Source: Pseudomonas sp. B33.4
GTDB taxonomy: Bacteria; Pseudomonadota; Gammaproteobacteria; Pseudomonadales; Pseudomonadaceae
DNA: 64,000 bases
Reading direction: 5' to 3'
Assembly: GCF_034555375.1 (NCBI RefSeq)
Contig: NZ_CP140706.1
Coordinates: forward strand, 3,649,001 to 3,713,000
In this document: piece after piece, positions 44,277-51,880 of the stretch
How the letters are laid out: every line of letters starts with the position of its first letter
How positions within the stretch are numbered: position 1 is the first letter of the stretch
Notes under the pieces: model-generated
What the model saw: only the letters and a program-made list of their open reading frames with translations
Databases searched by the model: none
What the model was told of the DNA's origin: nothing
Made by a program: the position numbers and the translations under genes

Positions 44277-46808
44277 ATGCCGCGTGGCGGCCGAGTGTTG
44301 AGTATTGTCATGCGAATCGAAGCCCTGAACCGTCATCGTCAGTCCGCGCCTTTTGTTCCATTGCATTTGTCGGTCGCCATCCTCGCGGCGCTGATGGGCA
44401 GCTCGGCGAGCGCGGACGAACCGGCGAAGTTTGATGCCAGCTTCATGCAGCCCTTCGGCGGCGCCAGCGCCGGGCCCAACCTCGACCTGGACGCCATCGC
44501 CAACAGCGGCAGCATCGGCCCCGGCACGTATCCGGTGGTGATCCGTCTGAACCAGAGCTTTTTCGACCGCCGCGACATGACCTTCGCCAAGGACGCAAAA
44601 AGTGCTGAAGTGCGCGCCTGCCTTTCCGAGGCGTTTCTCAAGGAACTCGGGGTCAAGGTCGAGGCGTTCCTGACGCCGGGCGAAACATTCCCCGCGTGCA
44701 TCGACCTTGCCGAACTGATCGAAGGCGCTTCGGTGAGCTTCGACGCCGGGCGCCTGGCCCTCGACATCAGCGTGCCGCAGATCGCTCTGCGCCGCGACGC
44801 CGCCGGTTATGTCGCACCCGAAGAATGGGATCGCGGGATCAACGCGGCGATGCTCAACTATCAGTTCTCGGCGGCCAACACCCAGTCCGACGCCCGTGGC
44901 AACGGTACGCAGTACAACCTCTACGCCAACGGCGGATTCAACCTCGGCGACTGGCGTTTTCGCTCCAGCTCCTCGTTCCGTCAGGACGAAGACGGCCAGC
45001 AGGACTGGCAGCGCAGCAACACCTACGCACAGCGCGATTTGACCGCGATCAAAGGCACCCTGACCCTCGGCGAAAGCTTCACCCCGGGCGACGTGTTCGA
45101 CAGCATTCCGTTTCGCGGCGCTCAGGTGGCGTCCGACATGGGCATGTTGCCGGACTCGATGCAGGGTTATGCGCCGATCATTCGCGGCATCGCCGAAACC
45201 CAGGCCAAGGTCGAAGTGCGGCAGAACGGCTACTCGCTGTACACCACTTACGTGGCGCCCGGTGCATTCGAAATCGACGACCTCAACGCCGCGTCGGGCA
45301 GCGGCGACCTCGAAGTGATCATCACCGAAGCCGACGGCCGCGAACGGCGCTTCACCCAGCCGTACGCCACGCTGGCCAACATGCTGCGGGAAAAAACCTG
45401 GCGTTACAGCGCCACCGCCGGTGAGTACAACGCCGTCGACGGCGGTCAGCGCCCGGTCTTCGCTCAGGCGTCGCTGGCATACGGTTTGCCGTTCGACCTG
45501 ACGCTGTATGGCGGCCTGCTGGGCGCTGACTTCTATCGCGCCGGCGTCGTCGGCGTGGGCAAAAGCCTCGGCAGTCTCGGCGCCGTGTCGCTGGACGTGA
45601 CCCAGGCGCAGACCGACGTGCCGAGCGGCTCCGGGGTCGCGGCTGGTAGAGAAAAGGGCCAGAGTTTTGGCGCGCGTTACGGCAAGGCCTTCGAAACCGG
45701 CACCTCGGTACGCTTCGCCGGCTATCGCTATTCCACCGAAGGCTATCGCGACTTCGATGAAGCGGTGAGCTTGCAGGAACCGAACGAATTCAACACGTTC
45801 TCCAAGCGCAGCAAAGTCGAAGCCAGCATCAACCAGGCGCTCGACAGCTACGGCTCGTTCTACCTGAACATGAGCAAACAGAACTATTGGGGCAGCTCGC
45901 GCGAAGACAAACAGATGCAATTGGGCTTCAACACCCAACACAAGGGCGTGACCTACGGCATCTACGCGAGCAAGACCCTGACCGACAACTTCGGCCAGAA
46001 CAATCAAGTGGTGTTCACCGTGTCGATGCCCATCGGCCAGACGCGCAGCACCGGCACCTACACCGTCACCCGCAACAACGACGGCAGCCTCGACCAGCGC
46101 GCCGGCCTGAGCGGGCGCGACGGCAACCTCAACTACAACGTCAATGCCAACCGTTCCGACAACGGCGGCAACAACGGCTCCGCCCTGATCGGCTACCGCG
46201 CACCGTTCGCCCAACTCGGCGCGGGCGTCAGCGTCGGCAGCGGTTACCGCCAGACCTCGGTAAGCGCCGCTGGCTCCGTGCTCGGCCACAGCGACGGCCT
46301 CGAATTCGGCCAGACCCTCGGCGAAACCGTGGCCCTGGTCGAAGTCAAAGACACCCCGGACGTCGGCGTCCTCAACGCCCCCGGCACCCTCACCAACGCC
46401 AAGGGGTACGCCCTCGTGCCGTACGTCACGCCGTACCGCAAAAACCGCGTGGCACTCGACACCGGCGAGCTGGACAACAACATCGACATCGAAGAAGGCG
46501 TGACCAACGTCGTGCCCCGTCGCGGCGCCGTGGTCAAAGCCAGCTTCGCCGCCAGCCGCTCGGAAAAAGCCCTGCTCAACGTGCGCCTCAAGGACGGCAA
46601 ACAACCGCCGTTCGGCACCCCCATCACCAACGAAAAAGGCGCCGGCGTCGTCGGCCAGGCCGGTCAAGTGTTGCTGTCGGTGGGTGAAGGCAAGGTCTAC
46701 CAAATGAAATGGGGGGGAAAAGCCGATCAAAGCTGCCGCATCGATCTGGACGTGAGCAAAGCACCGTTGGTGGATGGTTATCGCGTGGCGGATGCCGTGT
46801 GTAAGTAA
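44277..46808 (+). CDS. Outer-membrane fimbrial usher (FimD/PapC family)
   Basis: An 843-residue usher with a signal peptide (cleaved after SSASA). The N-terminal domain is at about 50-170 (DASFMQPFGGAS), the barrel and plug follow (GESFTPGDVFDSIPFRGAQV, PIIRGIAETQAKVEVRQNGY, TTYVAPGAFEIDDLN), and the C-terminal domains end with two cysteines (QSCRIDLDV, VADAVCK). It starts at 44277 or, more likely for the signal peptide, at 44310; neither has a strong ribosome site, so coupling to the chaperone gene is plausible. Last gene of the operon. Confidence 0.92.
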   Translation: MPRGGRVLSIVMRIEALNRHRQSAPFVPLHLSVAILAALMGSSASADEPAKFDASFMQPFGGASAGPNLDLDAIANSGSIGPGTYPVVIRLNQSFFDRRDMTFAKDAKSAEVRACLSEAFLKELGVKVEAFLTPGETFPACIDLAELIEGASVSFDAGRLALDISVPQIALRRDAAGYVAPEEWDRGINAAMLNYQFSAANTQSDARGNGTQYNLYANGGFNLGDWRFRSSSSFRQDEDGQQDWQRSNTYAQRDLTAIKGTLTLGESFTPGDVFDSIPFRGAQVASDMGMLPDSMQGYAPIIRGIAETQAKVEVRQNGYSLYTTYVAPGAFEIDDLNAASGSGDLEVIITEADGRERRFTQPYATLANMLREKTWRYSATAGEYNAVDGGQRPVFAQASLAYGLPFDLTLYGGLLGADFYRAGVVGVGKSLGSLGAVSLDVTQAQTDVPSGSGVAAGREKGQSFGARYGKAFETGTSVRFAGYRYSTEGYRDFDEAVSLQEPNEFNTFSKRSKVEASINQALDSYGSFYLNMSKQNYWGSSREDKQMQLGFNTQHKGVTYGIYASKTLTDNFGQNNQVVFTVSMPIGQTRSTGTYTVTRNNDGSLDQRAGLSGRDGNLNYNVNANRSDNGGNNGSALIGYRAPFAQLGAGVSVGSGYRQTSVSAAGSVLGHSDGLEFGQTLGETVALVEVKDTPDVGVLNAPGTLTNAKGYALVPYVTPYRKNRVALDTGELDNNIDIEEGVTNVVPRRGAVVKASFAASRSEKALLNVRLKDGKQPPFGTPITNEKGAGVVGQAGQVLLSVGEGKVYQMKWGGKADQSCRIDLDVSKAPLVDGYRVADAVCK

Positions 46809-46850
46809 AACCGGGGCTTGATGCGCGGTGATGATCGACGCGGTTTAAGA

Positions 46851-46878
46851 ATGCCAGGCCTCACACGCCTGGCATTTC
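46851..46878 (+). terminator. Terminator of the fimbrial operon
   Basis: ATGCCAGGC / GCCTGGCAT is a perfect 9-bp stem with a 7-base loop, followed by TTCAA. It lies 43 bp past the usher stop. Confidence 0.6.
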
Positions 46879-47023
46879 AACGACGGGTTTAAAAACGTTC
46901 CGAGATACGTCCGACAGGCTACAACGCCTTGCGCCGTTGCCTACGACTACGCCAGAATCCGCCGGATTGTGCGCCGGGTGGGCGGGTTCTATCGTGGGTC
47001 GGTCACTGAATAGCAGTGATCGG

Positions 47024-47047
47024 GTTTGGTAGCCCGACTTTCCCAGG
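47024..47047 (+). promoter_or_regulatory. Upstream repeat pair targeted by the C4-like RNA
   Basis: GTTTGGTAG (47024-47032) and TTTCCCAGG (47039-47047) each recur downstream of the RNA, at 47178-47184 (TTGGTAG) and 47212-47219 (CCCAGGAG). They are complementary to single-stranded parts of the RNA between them. Confidence 0.55.
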
Positions 47048-47096
47048 CGCATTGCGCACCTTTCGCAGAGATCTCTTTTTTTGGTCTCCGCTTTAT

Positions 47097-47171
47097 GGTG
47101 GCCATGCGTAGGGCGTCCTCGGACGCGCCGGGCTCCTGGGCCGGTCTACCAACCTGTGCATGGCCGCCACC
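47097..47171 (+). ncRNA. C4-like antisense RNA
   Basis: A compact three-stem RNA. The closing stem is GGTGGCCATGC (47097-47107) with GCATGGCC and CCACC on the far side (47158-47171); inner stem GCGTCC/GGACGC (47113-47126); third stem CCGG/CCGG (47128-47131, 47141-47144) with the loop GCTCCTGGG. This layout and sequence match C4 antisense RNA of phages P1/P7 and P4. Loop CTCCTGGG is complementary to the Shine-Dalgarno of the DUF6124 gene (8 bp), and CTACCAA to both TTGGTAG repeats (7 bp). Confidence 0.7.
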
Positions 47172-47177
47172 CCTCGT

Positions 47178-47219
47178 TTGGTAGCGAAGTGTGATGGCTC
47201 ATTAATCGTTTCCCAGGAG
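47178..47219 (+). promoter_or_regulatory. Downstream C4 target with the DUF6124 ribosome site
   Basis: TTGGTAG (47178-47184) and CCCAGGAG (47212-47219) repeat the upstream pair. The second contains AGGAG, the ribosome site 8 bases before the ATG at 47228. Pairing with the C4-like RNA would block translation initiation. Confidence 0.6.
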
Positions 47220-47227
47220 TTTCATCT

Positions 47228-47590
47228 ATGTTCAAAATTACGCCGAATCCGCCAGAAACCGATCCAATCTCAGGCGACGAATCCCCAGACGCAAAAAAAT
47301 TCAACGAAGCCGTCGACCGCGCCCTCTCCCATTACCTCGGCCCCGCCCCGGAAATCATGCTCACCCCGTACCAAACCAACACGATGTTTATCGCCAACCC
47401 GAACACCAAGACTGAGGAATTGCTGGTGAATGCCAGCGAATCACTCGGCTCGGCCTCGGTGATGCTTGGGGATGTGATCGGGCTGGTTCACGGACCGGCA
47501 CGCAAGACACTGCAAGGCATTGCGCAAGTGGTGATGCTTGGGGAGTTGGCGGTGAATCGGGCGTTGGATAACGTAGTGCCGACGGAGTAA
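47228..47590 (+). CDS. DUF6124 (DUF3077-like) family protein
   Basis: A 120-residue protein of a family that I associate with Pseudomonas. It shows the N-terminal FKITPNPPETDP, ALSHYLGPAPEIMLT and the helical tail VVMLGELAVNRALDNVVPTE. Function is unknown. AGGAG lies 8 bases before the ATG, and a structured C4-like RNA with complementary loops lies upstream, so translation is probably under antisense control. A copy of its last 16 codons and terminator recurs near 48.9 kb. Confidence 0.78.
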   Translation: MFKITPNPPETDPISGDESPDAKKFNEAVDRALSHYLGPAPEIMLTPYQTNTMFIANPNTKTEELLVNASESLGSASVMLGDVIGLVHGPARKTLQGIAQVVMLGELAVNRALDNVVPTE

Positions 47591-47598
47591 CGAAAACT

Positions 47599-47630
47599 CC
47601 TCCATGACGGTCGGGATGTCGTCATGGAGG
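47599..47630 (+). terminator. Hairpin after the DUF6124 gene
   Basis: CCTCCATGACG / CGTCATGGAGG, an 11-bp perfect stem with a 10-base loop, 9 bp after the stop. No T-run follows. It recurs near 48923-48954. Confidence 0.65.
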
Positions 47631-47872
47631 CAGACCCACCAAGACAGAAAATAAATCAGCCCCCTTTATTCTCGTTTTATTGCCGTTAGCAACTCAGGGC
47701 GAAAGCCGAATACAGAGGGCACAACGGCAATGTGGTGTTTTCCTGGTTTTCAGGCTTTGGCGGGCTCCGAAGTGATCGGACGCAGGTTCGAATGGCCAAG
47801 AGCAGGAATGCAGTGCAACAGCCACGAAGGTTCGCGCAAGAGGCGCACGCCGAATCCACCTCTATACAACCG

Positions 47873-48793
47873 CTAGATCGGAAATACCGGAACCTGACCT
47901 CCTTTGATTTCAATTTTATGTTCTGAGTAGAACGCCACCGCCCCTTTGCACTCTGCGACCGGGCGGTGGCCTTTTGAATTGGGCTTGAGGAAAACATCCG
48001 CTTTACCTGCGACAACAACTCTCGCTTCAGCGGCCCCTCTGATCGCTATGGCAACTTCATCGCCTCCGGGCGAGCACGCAAAGTTGCAGGCGTAAATGCC
48101 AATACCCAATTTAGGGCCAAACAGTTTCTTCAACAGCACGCCAAATGATTCCGGATTGATAAAATCCTTTCCGGATTCAGACCGGCCCAACACTGCAGCA
48201 AAATTTCTCTTTACAAATATTTCGTCCGCATTACCCAGCCACATCTGCCCGATATAACCATGTGTGACGATCAGTACAGTGTCGATCCAACCGTCAGCCA
48301 CCTCTGCCACGCTGGTCAGTTTTACAACCAGCTCTTCATATGTGCCATCGGCATGAACCAGGTGCGACACGCCTGAAAACGTCTCAACATAGCTCTCGAC
48401 ACCTTTAGCAAAAGCACTGCCCGAGTTGCCCTTTTTGATCTCTTCTGAAAAATCGTGGTAGATCACCACTATTTCACGCTGATAAGGATCGACGAACTCT
48501 TCCTCATCAATTCTGAATTTGAAATCCCCGCGAAAAGCGGCATAAGCAGGCACCAGCTCTTCTTCCTTTTGCTTGAAAAATACAATTAATGCTCGCCCGA
48601 CAATGACCGATTCTTTTTCGGTTTCTGCGACCCACGGCGTTCCTATCAACCAATCGGTTAACTTGTTGACAGGGTCTAGAACTGCCAGTTTTAGTGTCAT
48701 AAACGGGATCAGTGCTTCGCTCCCGTCAAGTATGTTTTTTATGACGACGCCGGCTTTGACTTTTCTTTCGACAACTGCATTCCAGCAGATCAT
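47873..48793 (-). CDS. Unknown protein with a caspase-like His/Cys arrangement
   Basis: A 306-residue protein with no signal peptide, more AT-rich than neighbours. In the C-terminal half, IDTVLIVTHGYIGQMWLGN is followed about 60 residues later by LGIGIYACNFACSPGGDEVA. This His-Gly after a hydrophobic strand, then Cys after a second strand, is the pattern of clan CD cysteine peptidases and DUF4347/CHAT-type domains. AAGGAG lies before the ATG. It could be a toxin or regulator; activity is not shown. It is flanked by DUF6124 tail copies. Confidence 0.6.
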   Translation of the reverse strand: MICWNAVVERKVKAGVVIKNILDGSEALIPFMTLKLAVLDPVNKLTDWLIGTPWVAETEKESVIVGRALIVFFKQKEEELVPAYAAFRGDFKFRIDEEEFVDPYQREIVVIYHDFSEEIKKGNSGSAFAKGVESYVETFSGVSHLVHADGTYEELVVKLTSVAEVADGWIDTVLIVTHGYIGQMWLGNADEIFVKRNFAAVLGRSESGKDFINPESFGVLLKKLFGPKLGIGIYACNFACSPGGDEVAIAIRGAAEARVVVAGKADVFLKPNSKGHRPVAECKGAVAFYSEHKIEIKGGQVPVFPI

Positions 48794-48854
48794 GTGAAGC
48801 TCCTTGAATAAGCGTGTAGTCGAAAACCGTAAATCAGTGTAGTCGTTAGTTGGC

Positions 48855-48917
48855 GAAGTGCCCGGTGCTGTGGCGGTGAATCGGGCACTGGATAACGTGA
48901 TGCCGACGGAGCAATGA
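48855..48917 (+). pseudogene. Remnant of a DUF6124 gene (3' end)
   Basis: The translation VAVNRALDNVMPTEQ before a TGA matches the tail LAVNRALDNVVPTE of the gene at 47228-47590. The upstream codons (GEVPGA) drift from the intact copy. There is no start or 5' part, so it is a fragment. Confidence 0.7.
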
Positions 48918-48922
48918 AAATT

Positions 48923-48954
48923 CCTCCATGACGGCTAGGATGCCGTCATGGAGG
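48923..48954 (+). repeat. Duplicate of the DUF6124 terminator hairpin
   Basis: CCTCCATGACGGC / GCCGTCATGGAGG repeats the hairpin at 47599-47630 with compensating differences. It follows the DUF6124 remnant in the same order as at the intact copy. Confidence 0.72.
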
Positions 48955-49027
48955 AGGTTCGGATATACGCACCATGACTGAAAATTAATCCGTCCCCCTT
49001 TTTCACCGCCCCTTTTTCACCCCGTGA

Positions 49028-50221
49028 TTACCAAGCCCATGGTTGCTCAGTCTGCCCCATAAACTTCGAACCATGCAGGAACGTATTACGCTCCTGCGTA
49101 GTGGTTAGCGCAAATCGGGCCCAATGCGAATGGGCGATCACGCTCAACTCCTCTTGCCACTGCTGCTTGATTTCCAGCTCTTGGATGTTTCGCCCTTCAA
49201 GCACCTCTTCTGAGAACAAATCCACAAGCTCAATGGGTATCGCATTAGCCGAGCCTAGACGAGATCGTATGTTTACCGAGCAAAGCTCCACGACCAATCC
49301 GGCAACGCCTTTTTTCATCAACTGCTGTAGCACTCTAAGCTTTTCGCTTGCAGCAAAATTCGTTTTTTTCAGTAGGGTGTTGTAGCGCGGCTTGAAATAA
49401 TTAATCAACGCTGCTTCTGCCAGGGATACCACCTCATGTCGCTGCAGTCGCACATCCCTAAGACGATTGAAATGGGCAGAATCTTGCGCATCAGTGGCCT
49501 GAGCTTCCACATTGAAGTCGCCTCCATTGCTGATGATTGTCCTCCGATGCTCGAACCGATAGAGCAAAAGTAAAACCTCGCGCTCCGGGGAATGTGTCGA
49601 GTTCTCGGCGAGAATTTGCTGAAACTTGGTATGCGACAACAAGCGATTCAACGCCGTCAGGGTATTCGTTCGTCCGATGCTCTGGCCAACATAGAGCACT
49701 TCCATATCCGTGTCGGGACGCGTCAATTCACTTTCGGCAGCCGCAACGATGACACTCACGGCAATCATCTGATCTCCTTCGGAAGTCATCACGACCATCG
49801 ATGATCCGTTGGCAGCAACGGCGACACCTAAAATGTCTGCGGCACCCGCATTTGTTGGAAGACGAATCTCATAAGTAAAGGGGACCAGCGTCACCCCGTG
49901 TTCGCGCAGTACCAAAAACTCACCCAAAACGATCTGTCCATTGCGAGATAGATTTTCAGGATTCAGGTAAATGCGATGACGACTGACGATTAGATAAATG
50001 TTGGAGCCAGCGAGCGCGGCCTTATGAACTGGATTGTCCTTTATATGGTAAAGGTCTGCCGGCGTCAGCATCGATGGAAGGCTCGAATAGAGATGGGTTG
50101 CCCCTTCCATTGAAAAGAGCCTGATAGTTTCGCTCAGATCGATCACGCATCGCTCCTGTGAAGTGCATTGAAATAATTGAAGCCCACCCCAGTTCAGGGG
50201 TATTCCGTCCGTAAAAACCAT
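49028..50221 (-). CDS. Unknown protein with a GIY-YIG-like segment
   Basis: A 397-residue soluble protein. Around residues 175-285, MEVLYVGQSIG, NRLLSHTKFQQIL and, about 70 residues later, SLAEAALINYFKPRYNTLLK resemble the GIY-YIG nuclease pattern (a YVGxS core, a His/Lys helix, and the E...P.YN end). The flanking parts are not recognised. Its codon use is more AT-rich than the core genome. It starts 37 bp after the small gene at 50259, so they are probably an operon. Confidence 0.6.
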   Translation of the reverse strand: MVFTDGIPLNWGGLQLFQCTSQERCVIDLSETIRLFSMEGATHLYSSLPSMLTPADLYHIKDNPVHKAALAGSNIYLIVSRHRIYLNPENLSRNGQIVLGEFLVLREHGVTLVPFTYEIRLPTNAGAADILGVAVAANGSSMVVMTSEGDQMIAVSVIVAAAESELTRPDTDMEVLYVGQSIGRTNTLTALNRLLSHTKFQQILAENSTHSPEREVLLLLYRFEHRRTIISNGGDFNVEAQATDAQDSAHFNRLRDVRLQRHEVVSLAEAALINYFKPRYNTLLKKTNFAASEKLRVLQQLMKKGVAGLVVELCSVNIRSRLGSANAIPIELVDLFSEEVLEGRNIQELEIKQQWQEELSVIAHSHWARFALTTTQERNTFLHGSKFMGQTEQPWAW

Positions 50222-50258
50222 TCAGAAATGGACGAACGAGGACGCGCAGGCACCGACT

Positions 50259-50645
50259 TCAAAGACGATGCAGCCCTGTAGCATCTCGCCAGTACAAGGT
50301 TTCTTCGAATTGGAAGCTAATAAGAAAGAAGGCCGAACACGACTGAGATATGGATTGAGCGATTTTATCCACATCTTCCATAGACGATTCCCCCTCAGGT
50401 TCGGGGCCTTTTAATCTGATGGTGCAACGCAAAGCGACAGGAAAGTCGAGTCCCTTTGTATTCTCAGCATAGATCGTAGAGTCATCTGTTACATCACCGC
50501 CATTCAATCTAAGCCCCGAGGCAAATACAGCGGACAAGCCATTACCCGCCACCTCTATTTCCCAAGCCCCCGCATTCTCAACGGCGCATTTCAGCGCTGC
50601 AATTGTGAGTGTACTATCAGCTTCCAAGCACAGATCAAGACTCAT
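50259..50645 (-). CDS. Small protein of unknown function
   Basis: A 128-residue soluble protein (GAWEIEVAGNGLSAVFASGL, ALRCTIRLKGPEP, SAFFLISFQFEETLYWRDAT). GAGGATTC precedes the ATG. The size, acidic N-terminus and beta-rich feel recall immunity proteins, but no family is claimed. It is the first gene of a two-gene unit with the GIY-YIG-like protein. Confidence 0.6.
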   Translation of the reverse strand: MSLDLCLEADSTLTIAALKCAVENAGAWEIEVAGNGLSAVFASGLRLNGGDVTDDSTIYAENTKGLDFPVALRCTIRLKGPEPEGESSMEDVDKIAQSISQSCSAFFLISFQFEETLYWRDATGLHRL

Positions 50646-50811
50646 GAATCCTCCCTTTTTCCTGCCTGAACAGTTACACCAAAATTTTGAGTACGATCTT
50701 CGCGATAGTGTATTGGGCTAGTGGCTTGAACGTCTCCTTCTTGCCGTAAACTGCACCAGCTGCTCACCACCCAGTCCAAAAAACGGCTGCTTCCCTGATT
50801 ACGCAGCCTCC

Positions 50812-51615
50812 TCACCCCTTCTTCTTAAACAATTTATTCAAGTAATACTTCAAACTGACACGATCCTTCGGCCGCGGCTTATAGTGCGTTTTATTCCTCT
50901 GCCCCGGATCAACCCCCACCCCACTCGCCGTGTAGTAATAAAGCGCAATCGACCGTCGAGTGATGCCTTCCGGCGTAGTCAACGGCTCCGGATGCCCATG
51001 GTTACTGTCCTTATCCGTATTAAAGATCACACACCGGTTGTAAACCGGTAGCACTTTCTTCAGGCATTTCTTCATCCCCACATCCCAAAGCTCCAGGTTG
51101 CCGCCGTACGCTTCCTGCCAGTCCTCGGTCAGGTAAATGATCACGTTCAGCCGCCGCTCAACGTTGAGCTTTTTGTTCAGGCGGAAATCCGAGTGCACGC
51201 CGAGGAAGCCGCCGGTTTTGGTTTCGTGCAGGCCGCCGCCGGTGAAGTAAGGATCGGGGATCAAGCCTTGTATGCCGGTGAGTTTTTCGAGGAATTCCAG
51301 CATTGGCGCGGAGTTGAAGGTGTTGAATACGTTCTTCAGGTACGGGCTGCAGGCGTTGGGGCTGATCTGGCGTTTGAGTTGGCCTTTGTAGCCGCGCTCG
51401 TAGATCTGTTCGTTGTCGGTCGGTTCGACCGGGAAGTGTTCGCGGATGCTGGCGATGACGTCTGCTTGCAGGAAGTTGTCGATGACGATGTGCGGGAATG
51501 GCGTGGCTTGGGTGTATTCGCGGGTCAGCGATTCGCCGAAAGCGCTGGCGGCGTTTTGGTCGAAGTCGAGTTCCGGGGTCAAGGTGATGGGGAGTGTTTG
51601 CGTGTTGGCTTGCAT
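50812..51615 (-). CDS. 2OG-Fe(II) oxygenase family protein
   Basis: A 267-residue cytoplasmic dioxygenase. The metal-binding motif is visible as GVHSDFRLN (HxD, about residues 140-142) with a distal His in SNHGHPEPLT and the 2-oxoglutarate-binding Arg in RRSIALYYYT. The family includes prolyl-4-hydroxylase-like and Rps23-like enzymes, as well as small-molecule and cell-surface hydroxylases. GGAG lies before the ATG at 51615. Substrate unknown; it is divergent from the AraC regulator gene. Confidence 0.82.
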   Translation of the reverse strand: MQANTQTLPITLTPELDFDQNAASAFGESLTREYTQATPFPHIVIDNFLQADVIASIREHFPVEPTDNEQIYERGYKGQLKRQISPNACSPYLKNVFNTFNSAPMLEFLEKLTGIQGLIPDPYFTGGGLHETKTGGFLGVHSDFRLNKKLNVERRLNVIIYLTEDWQEAYGGNLELWDVGMKKCLKKVLPVYNRCVIFNTDKDSNHGHPEPLTTPEGITRRSIALYYYTASGVGVDPGQRNKTHYKPRPKDRVSLKYYLNKLFKKKG

Positions 51616-51880
51616 TGCCGCTCCGATGATTTTGGGCTTTCAGGGCTGGGCAAACAGGGGCTGGGGCTTGGCGCGGTGCCTGTGTTTGCTTGCTGAGTAC
51701 AGTGGCGAGCAGGTTGCCATGTCGGCGATTGGCTGCCGAGTGTCCTTTGCTTAAACGTGACGCTGCGGTGTTACGGCATGTTTCCGGCTGTCACAAACGC
51801 GTCATATTTCCTCTGCTAACCTCCTCGGCGCCCTACCCTTCACCCCTGTTCTAGAGCCCCCAACCGAAGGTGCCGCCAAG

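Noticed and set aside
43383..46730. A 1115-codon open frame on the minus strand
   Set aside because: It lies entirely antisense to the pilin end, chaperone and usher genes, which have clear domains. It is a GC-rich codon artefact (GCC/CGC repeats read in reverse) and its translation has no recognisable domain.
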